Shown here piece after piece: positions 36,655-41,675 of a DNA stretch of 41,675 nucleotides. The DNA lies in NCBI RefSeq assembly GCF_012939995.1, contig NZ_SPMZ01000024.1, positions 1-41,675 on the forward strand, read 5' to 3'. A program made the translations under genes and the position numbers. Source of the stretch: Candidatus Competibacter phosphatis (GTDB lineage Bacteria; Pseudomonadota; Gammaproteobacteria; Competibacterales; Competibacteraceae). A model generated the notes under the pieces. The model saw nothing but the letters and a program-made list of their open reading frames with translations. It searched no databases and was not told the origin of the DNA. Every line of letters starts with the position of its first letter. The stretch's first letter is position 1.

Positions 36655-38236
36655 ATGGATGCTTTCTGGATTGCGCTTGCGTTTTTTCTGGGATTGTTGT
36701 TTCGCTATTTGGGTTTGCCGGCGCTGGTTGGCTATCTGGCGGCGGGGTTCGTACTGAATGCCCTGGGTCAGAGAGGCAGCGAGCTGCTCGAACAGATCGC
36801 CCATGCCGGGGTATTGCTGCTGCTGTTCAGTGTTGGCCTCAAGCTGCGGATCAAAAGTCTGACTCGTCCCGAGGTTTGGGGTGGCGGGCTGTTGCATCTG
36901 GCGATCAGCGGCGTGTTGCTGGGGGGGGGTGCTCGCGGTTTTGGCGCTGCCGCCGGGACAGGCGTTGCTGCTGGCGATCACCCTGGGTTTTTCCAGCACG
37001 GTGCTAGCGGCCAAGAGTCTGGAGGAAAAGGCGGAACTGCGCGCTTTTCACGGCCGGGTGGCGATCGGCATTCTGATCATTCAGGATTTGGCGGCGTTGG
37101 TATTGATGACGGTGGCGGGCGTGGGGGCGCCGTCGCTGTGGGCGCTGCTGGTGCTGGGATTGCCGTTGTTGCAGCCGCTGGTGATGAAATTATTGGATTG
37201 GAGCGGCCATGACGAATTGCTGGTGTTATATGGACTGGCGCTGGTGTTGCTGGTCGGCGGCTTGGGCTTCGAGCATCTGGGCCTGAGTTCGGAATTGGGC
37301 GCGCTGCTGTTGGGGGTTTTGCTGGCGAGTCATTCCCGGGCGATGGAACTCTCCAAGGCCTTATGGTCGCTCAAGGAAGTGCTGCTGGTCGGTTTTTTCC
37401 TGCAAATCGGGTTGGAAGGTTGGCCCAGTCTGGCCACGCTGGGCGGGGCGTTGTTGCTGGCATTGCTGTTGCCGCTCAAGGCGGCGCTGTTTTTCTTCAT
37501 CCTGACCGCCTTTCGGCTACGTGCTCGTACCGCCTTCCTGACCGCGCTGGCGCTGGCCAGCTACAGCGAGTTTGCGCTGATCGTGGTGAAATTCATGGTC
37601 GGTAACGGTCAATTGGGTTCCGAGTGGTTGGTGCTGCTGGCCCTGACCGTGGCGTTGTCCTTCGCCATCGCCGCGCCATTCAACCGCTTTGCCCATATCC
37701 TGTACGAGCGCTTGGAACACCGGCTAGCGCGGTTCGAGCGGGCCGACCGCCATCCCGACGAACAACCGGTGTCGCTGGGTAGCACTCAGATTCTGATTCT
37801 CGGCATGGGCCATGCCGGCACTTCCGCCTACGATTTTCTGAAGAAGCGCCAGCATGTTCCGGGCCAGCCCAAGGTGCGGATGGTGTCCGGCATCGACTCG
37901 GATCTGGTCAAGGTCGAACGGCATCTCCATGAAGGCCGGCGGGTGGTCTACGCCGACGCCGAGGACCCGGGATTCTGGCATCGCTTGCGATTGGACGGTC
38001 TCAAGGCGGTGGTGTTGGCGATGCCGGACCCGGAGGCCAAGAACATCGCCACTCGCCAGTTGCGGCGGCACGGCTTCGAGGGAGTGATCGGCGCGATCAG
38101 CAGCTACCCCGAAGAGGCGGAAGCTCTGAAGGCGGCGGGCGCCGACATGACGTTTCTGGCATTCAACGAGGTCGGCGTGGGTTTGGCCGAGCATGTCTGG
38201 GAGGCTTTGGAGAAACAGGCCGGCCAGCGGGACTGA
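36655..38236 (+). CDS. Kef-type (CPA2) cation:proton antiporter with TrkA-N domain, single-base frameshift
   Basis: This inner-membrane potassium/proton exchanger has about 526 aa. It has an N-terminal CPA2 exchanger domain with many helices (FFLGLLFRYLGLPALVGYLAAGFVLN, in pieces; GFSSTVLAAKSLEEK; the ion-binding segment GILIIQDLAALVLM with its Asp). The C-terminal NAD-binding TrkA-N domain begins ILILGMGHAGTSAYDFL. The first about 90 residues are in a different frame. Removing one G from the G9 run at 36921-36929 gives VLLGGVLAVLALPPGQ and a normal protein. As written, the first frame ends at 37212. GGGAG lies before the ATG. No glutathione-sensing ancillary gene (KefF/KefG type) is adjacent. 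Confidence 0.85.
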
Positions 38237-38307
38237 GCTTGGTTCGACACCAATTCGGGCGGTCGTGGTCTATCGGGCGTAGGTCCCAACTCACATGAGG
38301 AGCAGCC

Positions 38308-38712
38308 ATGAGTTACAAGATCAGCAAATCCGATGCCGAGTGGCGGGCGCAGTTGACCCCGGAGCAATATCGAATCTGCCGCCAGAAGGGGACGGAACCG
38401 GCCTTCACCGGCGATTATCACGACTGTCATGAACCGGGTGTTTACCGTTGCACATGCTGCGGCGCCCCGCTGTTCGATGCCGAGACCAAGTTCGATTCCG
38501 GCACCGGTTGGCCGAGCTTTTGGGAGCCGGTGGAGGCGGAGAAGGTGGCCACCGCCGAGGATCGCGGTTTGTTCATGCGCCGCACCGAGGTGTTGTGCGC
38601 GGACTGCGGGGCGCATCTGGGCCATGTATTCGACGATGGCCCGGCCCCGACCGGTCAGCGCTATTGCATCAACTCGGCGGCGCTGAAATTGGGGGATAAA
38701 ACGGAAGAGTGA
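38308..38712 (+). CDS. msrB: Peptide-methionine (R)-S-oxide reductase
   Basis: MsrB repairs methionine-R-sulfoxide in proteins. The 134-aa enzyme has the two zinc-binding pairs CTCC (Cys48, Cys51) and CADC (Cys97, Cys100), the substrate motif [17 protein letters not shown], and the catalytic Cys120 in RYCINSAAL. It lacks a signal peptide, so it acts in the cytosol. GAGGAG precedes the ATG. It faces mepA convergently with 39 bp between. Confidence 0.94.
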   Translation: MSYKISKSDAEWRAQLTPEQYRICRQKGTEPAFTGDYHDCHEPGVYRCTCCGAPLFDAETKFDSGTGWPSFWEPVEAEKVATAEDRGLFMRRTEVLCADCGAHLGHVFDDGPAPTGQRYCINSAALKLGDKTEE

Positions 38713-38751
38713 CCCGGTGGTGACCGAGGCATGGCCCGCCGGGAAACCGGT

Positions 38752-39606
38752 TTATCGCTGGGCGGTGGTGCTTTCCAGCACAAAACCGCAGGCCGCCGGT
38801 AGTTTGTCCGCGGACGGCGGCTCGGCTTTCCGGTGGGGACGCGGTGACAGTATCGACTGCACGATGTCTTGCACCCAACTGGCCAGATTGGTGTCGCAAC
38901 CGTCATTGAGCGGGATCGGTTTTTGCGATGTGCATTGATCGGAATCGGGCGGGCAAGCCAACCGGACGTGAAAGTGAGCGTCGTGTCCCCACCATGGCCG
39001 CAGCTTGTACAACCAGCTTCGGTCGGTTTCGCGGGCGCACAATGCTTGTTTGATGATCGGATTGACGAAGATCCGTTCTACTTCGGGCGCCAGCGCCGCT
39101 TGTTTCAGCGCGTCCCGATAGCGCGGCGACCAGCGGGCGTCGTTCAATTCGCCATCCCCGGCGCGCACCATCGACACCATCTCGACCTGCTCGACTTCGC
39201 TGCGTGAGAATAAGCGGTCGCGCGGCGGCTGCAGGAACCAGATATCCACATCCAGCCCGCTCTGGTGGCTGCGATGGCCATTCGGCATCGGACCGCCGCG
39301 CGGTTGCCCCAGATCGCCGATCAGCAGCCGCCCGCCGTGCGCCGCCGTTTGCCGGCCCAGCCGCTCCACCAGCCGCACCAGCAGAGGGTGACCGTAATAG
39401 CGGTTGCGGCTGGGACGCATGACCTGGTAGCCGTCGCCCACCAGCGGCAGCGCCACTGCTCCGGTGATACAGCCGGCGGCGTAGGAGCCGATCACCTGTG
39501 GCGGACCCGCCAGCGGATAGCTGACCCTGCTCCACGCGTTGCCGGCCCAGGCCGGTGCCCATCCCCACAGCAACAGAATCAGTAATGCGGCGGATCGGGT
39601 CGTCAT
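38752..39606 (-). CDS. mepA: Penicillin-insensitive murein endopeptidase MepA
   Basis: This periplasmic zinc (LAS family) endopeptidase cuts D-Ala-meso-DAP and DAP-DAP cross-links in peptidoglycan. The 284-aa precursor has a signal peptide (ALLILLLWGWAPAWA, about 7-21), then the metal-binding HRSHQSGLDVD (His114, Asp121) and WWGHDAHFHVRL (His208 region and His211/His213). Four or more cysteines (for example AGCITG, QALCARE, LACPPDSDQC, DGCDTN) match the conserved disulfide pattern, so it is a likely DsbA client. A GAGGGGG site lies before the ATG. The length matches E. coli MepA. Confidence 0.92.
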   Translation of the reverse strand: MTTRSAALLILLLWGWAPAWAGNAWSRVSYPLAGPPQVIGSYAAGCITGAVALPLVGDGYQVMRPSRNRYYGHPLLVRLVERLGRQTAAHGGRLLIGDLGQPRGGPMPNGHRSHQSGLDVDIWFLQPPRDRLFSRSEVEQVEMVSMVRAGDGELNDARWSPRYRDALKQAALAPEVERIFVNPIIKQALCARETDRSWLYKLRPWWGHDAHFHVRLACPPDSDQCTSQKPIPLNDGCDTNLASWVQDIVQSILSPRPHRKAEPPSADKLPAACGFVLESTTAQR

Positions 39607-39948
39607 GCTATTTCCCCCTCAAAATAAAATCAGATTCCTTAAGCTTATCATCGCCAGGGGCAGCGTGCCCAAGAGGCTAAAGCTATCGCCGATCTTAGTG
39701 GTGAGAACGTGTGAAGTCACCGGTTCCCATGGTGCGATTGCGGCAAAGCCCCTGGTATCGGGCGTTGTACCTGAAACTTGGTGACGAGGCGCGACAGCGG
39801 GATTTTCACAAGCTGCGTGAATTGGGATTGATTTGTCTTGATTTGATCGGATTTGCTTGAGGCTGTCAGACTTGAGTTTCAAATGAAGCTGTGAGCACCG
39901 TTATGTTACGGTACAACAAATCAGGGTTGTTCCAGCGAGCGCGTCGTC
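39607..39948. other. Intergenic region before the EACC1-like/CHAT genes
   Basis: In these 342 bp I find no convincing gene. A minus-strand open frame of 87 codons at 39619-39882 has no recognisable motif and no ribosome site. The right part is more AT-rich than the surroundings and contains phased GATTTG repeats (see next entry). The promoter of the conflict module must lie here, but no hexamer pair is convincing. Confidence 0.4.
39830..39855. repeat. Three GATTTG direct repeats at 10-bp spacing
   Basis: GATTTG occurs at 39830, 39840 and 39850, so the copies lie on one face of the helix. They end about 93 bp before the EACC1-like start codon and could be an operator. Confidence 0.4.
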
Positions 39949-40314
39949 ATGCACATCTATCTCACCAGCGATGATTCCAAGCCATTGGCGCAATTGGCTG
40001 CCAGCCTGAATCAAGATCTGCAAGCCGCTGGCTTGATGGAACACTTCACTTGGCGTTCCGAGGCTGCCGAGCCGGTGAAGGGCGAGCCGATCAGTACCGC
40101 CATGATCATTCTGGCGATGGTCGGCGCGGGTGGCGCGCTGACGATGGCTGTGGGCAAGGGCGGCTTTCTCACCCGTTTGGCCGAGGTGCTGGAAACTTGG
40201 ATCAAGCGCAATCAGGTGGAAGTGACGGTGCAGGCCAAGGGTCGGAAGATCGCCATGTCCGGTTCAGCGCGTCATATCGAAAAGCTGTTGACCAAGGCGC
40301 TCGAAGATCGCTGA
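39949..40314 (+). CDS. EACC1-like small protein (effector-associated constant component), conflict-system partner
   Basis: This 121-aa protein has an N-terminal alpha/beta piece (MHIYLTSDDSKPLAQLAASLNQDL, in pieces), a glycine-rich hydrophobic centre (STAMIILAMVGAGGALTMAVGKGG, in pieces, about 50-73) that could be one membrane helix, and a C-terminal LETWIKRNQVEVTVQAKGRKI followed by an HIEKLLTKAL helix. That C-terminal pattern, RxxxVxVxVxxxGxxI then a helix, is what I recall of the EACC1 family found beside caspase-like, CHAT and trypsin-like effectors in NTP-dependent conflict systems. The assignment is from memory and needs a profile search. It lies 28 bp before the CHAT gene, surely cotranscribed. 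Confidence 0.6.
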   Translation: MHIYLTSDDSKPLAQLAASLNQDLQAAGLMEHFTWRSEAAEPVKGEPISTAMIILAMVGAGGALTMAVGKGGFLTRLAEVLETWIKRNQVEVTVQAKGRKIAMSGSARHIEKLLTKALEDR

Positions 40315-40342
40315 CGGCTGTTTCCACGGAGAAGGAAAATCC

Positions 40343-41263
40343 ATGCGACTCTTTACGCTCCAAGTATTTTCTCAAACCGCTACCGAACAACGGTTGAGGT
40401 TGTTGGACGACCAGGGAAAGCTGTTCGGCGAGCGTTCCTTGTCGCAAGCCGATATCGAGCGATTCGTCACCGAAGTCGAGAAGGACTACCGCGCCAACAA
40501 GTTGGATTTGAGCGCTTTGGGTCGCCGGCTGTACGAGTGGCTGGATGGCCCCACCGAGCGCTGGTTGGCGACGCTGCGAGCGCAACATCCCGATCTGGCG
40601 CTGCATGTCGATGTCGAGAGCCGCCTGCGCCATTTGCCGTGGGAATTGCTCTACGGCGACGCTTATCTTTGCGGCCATCCCCATCACCGTTTTACCCCCG
40701 TCCGACAGGTGAACCATCGGCGCGATTCCGGCCAGCCGGCCAACCGGCCGCTGCGGGTGTTGTTCATGGCGTCCTCACCGGAGAATGTGTTGCCAGTGCT
40801 GGATTTCGAGACCGAGGAGGCGCGGATTTTGGAGGCGACCCGCCGCCGGCCCCTCGAATTGATGGTGGAGGAAAGCGGTAGCCTGGAGGGTTTACGGGAG
40901 CAGGTGACGGCGGTGGAGGCGGGCTATTTCGACGTATTTCATTTGACCGGCCACGCCGATATCCGGGCAGGCAAACCCATTTTCATCCTTGAAGATCCGC
41001 TGGGTTTCAAGCGTGAGGCCGATGCCGACCAACTGGCCGAAGCCTTCGGTCACCATTGGCCGCGTTTGCTGTTTCTGTCCGGTTGTCGCACCGGCCAATC
41101 GCTGGAACAGGGCGAACTGCCTTCGCTGTGCGAAGCGCTGGTGCAGGCGGGTGCGCCGGCGGTGCTGGGTTGGGCCTTGCCGGTGGGGGATCGGGACGCC
41201 AGCCAAGCCGCCGCCTATCTGTACGAACAACTAGTACCTCACCCGACCTGGATTGACGGATAG
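40343..41263 (+). CDS. CHAT-domain protease, C-terminus cut off by IS630-family insertion
   Basis: This is a caspase-related cysteine protease of the CHAT family. Residues 1-100 form a CHAT-associated N-terminal region with RLRHLPWELLYGD. The protease core shows the catalytic His204 in FHLTGHADI and Cys248 in FLSGCRTGQ, with GAPAVLGWALPVGDRDASQAAAYLYEQL closing the domain (read in pieces). The native sequence ends near 41233. The last ten residues (VPHPTWIDG and neighbours) and the TAG at 41261 are IS-derived. Many CHAT proteins carry a further effector or repeat region after the protease, which is lost here or lies beyond the IS. AGAAGGA precedes the ATG. The protease core looks complete, so residual activity is possible. 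Confidence 0.82.
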   Translation: MRLFTLQVFSQTATEQRLRLLDDQGKLFGERSLSQADIERFVTEVEKDYRANKLDLSALGRRLYEWLDGPTERWLATLRAQHPDLALHVDVESRLRHLPWELLYGDAYLCGHPHHRFTPVRQVNHRRDSGQPANRPLRVLFMASSPENVLPVLDFETEEARILEATRRRPLELMVEESGSLEGLREQVTAVEAGYFDVFHLTGHADIRAGKPIFILEDPLGFKREADADQLAEAFGHHWPRLLFLSGCRTGQSLEQGELPSLCEALVQAGAPAVLGWALPVGDRDASQAAAYLYEQLVPHPTWIDG

Positions 41264-41675
41264 AGGCGTTTGAGTTTGATGCGTGCATCTGCGGTGGTGA
41301 AGCGCCAGTTCACCGGCCGAGGATCGGCATTGCGAGCCTGTTGCCAAGCGGCGACCTCTCGGACCAGGGTGGTGGCGTCGGGGATACGGCGATTCAAGCA
41401 CTGTTGGCTCAGGACACTCAATTCGATCTCGGCCATGTTCAGCCAACTGCCGTGCTTGGGGGTGTGATGGATTTCCAGTCGTTCGAGGAGACGCCAAGCA
41501 ACGGCGGGTTCGAAAGCCTGATAGAGCGCAGCCGGTTTATGGGTATTGAGGTTATCCAGGACCAGGACCACTTTGTCGGCATGGGGATAACGTACTTCCA
41601 ACAAGTCCTTGACGATTTGGGCGAAATCAACGGCGGTGCGTCGATCAGTCGCAGTGACATACCGTTGCCGGTGAG
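41234..41675 (-). mobile_element. IS630-family insertion sequence, one end (runs off window)
   Basis: The CHAT reading frame breaks off at a TA-containing site (CTAGTAC at 41231-41237), as expected for IS630/Tc1-like elements that insert at TA. From there to the right edge the DNA encodes a minus-strand transposase. The exact terminal base cannot be fixed because two TA dinucleotides (41232 and 41235) are candidates and the other end is outside the window. Confidence 0.75.
41239..41674 (-). CDS. IS630-family transposase, C-terminal part
   Basis: The open frame runs from the right window edge to a TGA at 41239. It encodes about 144 residues of the DDE transposase C-terminal half: TATDRRTAVDFAQIVKDL, the second catalytic Asp in VLVLDNLNTHKP and the catalytic Glu in HGSWLNMAEIELSVL. 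These are diagnostic for the IS630 family. The N-terminal helix-turn-helix and first Asp are outside the window. No frameshift is seen in this part, so the element may be active. Confidence 0.88.
   Translation of the reverse strand, partial: HRQRYVTATDRRTAVDFAQIVKDLLEVRYPHADKVVLVLDNLNTHKPAALYQAFEPAVAWRLLERLEIHHTPKHGSWLNMAEIELSVLSQQCLNRRIPDATTLVREVAAWQQARNADPRPVNWRFTTADARIKLKRLYPSIQVG

Noticed and set aside
39619..39882. 87-codon minus-strand open frame before the conflict module
   Set aside because: No ribosome site, motif or family resemblance, and it spans the repeat-containing intergenic region.

Overview
This window comes from a GC-rich proteobacterium, most likely a gammaproteobacterium. 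The evidence is the lptM-lysA and dapF-DUF484 gene pairs, engB divergent from cytochrome c4, Slt and MepA murein hydrolases, a GlsB/YeaQ protein and several PAS-GGDEF-EAL proteins. The PAP/PPK1/CHAD polyphosphate operon and the System II cytochrome c maturation genes would fit a Competibacter-like wastewater organism, but that is inference and not shown by the sequence.

Layout. 1-337: right end of an IS5-family element, inserted into the 5' part of a PAS-GGDEF-EAL gene (318-2033). 2194-8109, minus strand: lytic transglycosylase Slt, a PMCA-type calcium ATPase and a second lytic transglycosylase, separated by REP-like hairpins. 8392-13118, plus strand: polyphosphate operon pap-ppk1-CHAD, ending in a strong hairpin. 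13225-14511: MmgE/PrpD protein. 14613-14741: AT-rich block with a promoter and a two-hairpin unit that looks like an unannotated small RNA. 14778-15818: small HNH protein and, convergent to it, a carboxylesterase. 15952-21102: lptM, lysA, a CoA-binding protein, a GNAT-nitrilase fusion, dapF and DUF484 (diaminopimelate/lysine branch). 21110-26708: engB, divergent from cytochrome c4, then ResB, CcsA and DsbA (haem attachment and thiol redox). 26718-29775: an EEP hydrolase, a fructosamine-kinase-like protein and an M14-type deacylase. 29980-36088: a signalling cluster made of a PstS-like binding protein, a hybrid histidine kinase and a receiver-PAS-GGDEF-EAL protein. 36281-39606: GlsB-like protein, Kef-type antiporter, MsrB and MepA. 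39949-41675: a small EACC1-like protein and a CHAT protease gene that is cut by an IS630-family element running off the right edge.

Three results stand out. First, the EACC1-like/CHAT pair looks like part of a protease-based conflict (defence) system inactivated by an IS. Second, the binding protein-hybrid kinase-REC-GGDEF-EAL cluster has no ABC permease or ATPase beside it, so it looks like a dedicated periplasmic-ligand-to-c-di-GMP route. Third, there is a candidate small RNA at about 14648-14741.

A quality warning: five genes (IS5 transposase, engB, resB, the hybrid kinase and the Kef antiporter) are each broken by exactly one extra base in a homopolymer run (A8, A7, T6, T9, G9). Because engB is normally essential, homopolymer sequencing or assembly errors are the simplest explanation. 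I therefore describe those genes as continuous reading frames. No tRNA, rRNA or CRISPR array was seen.
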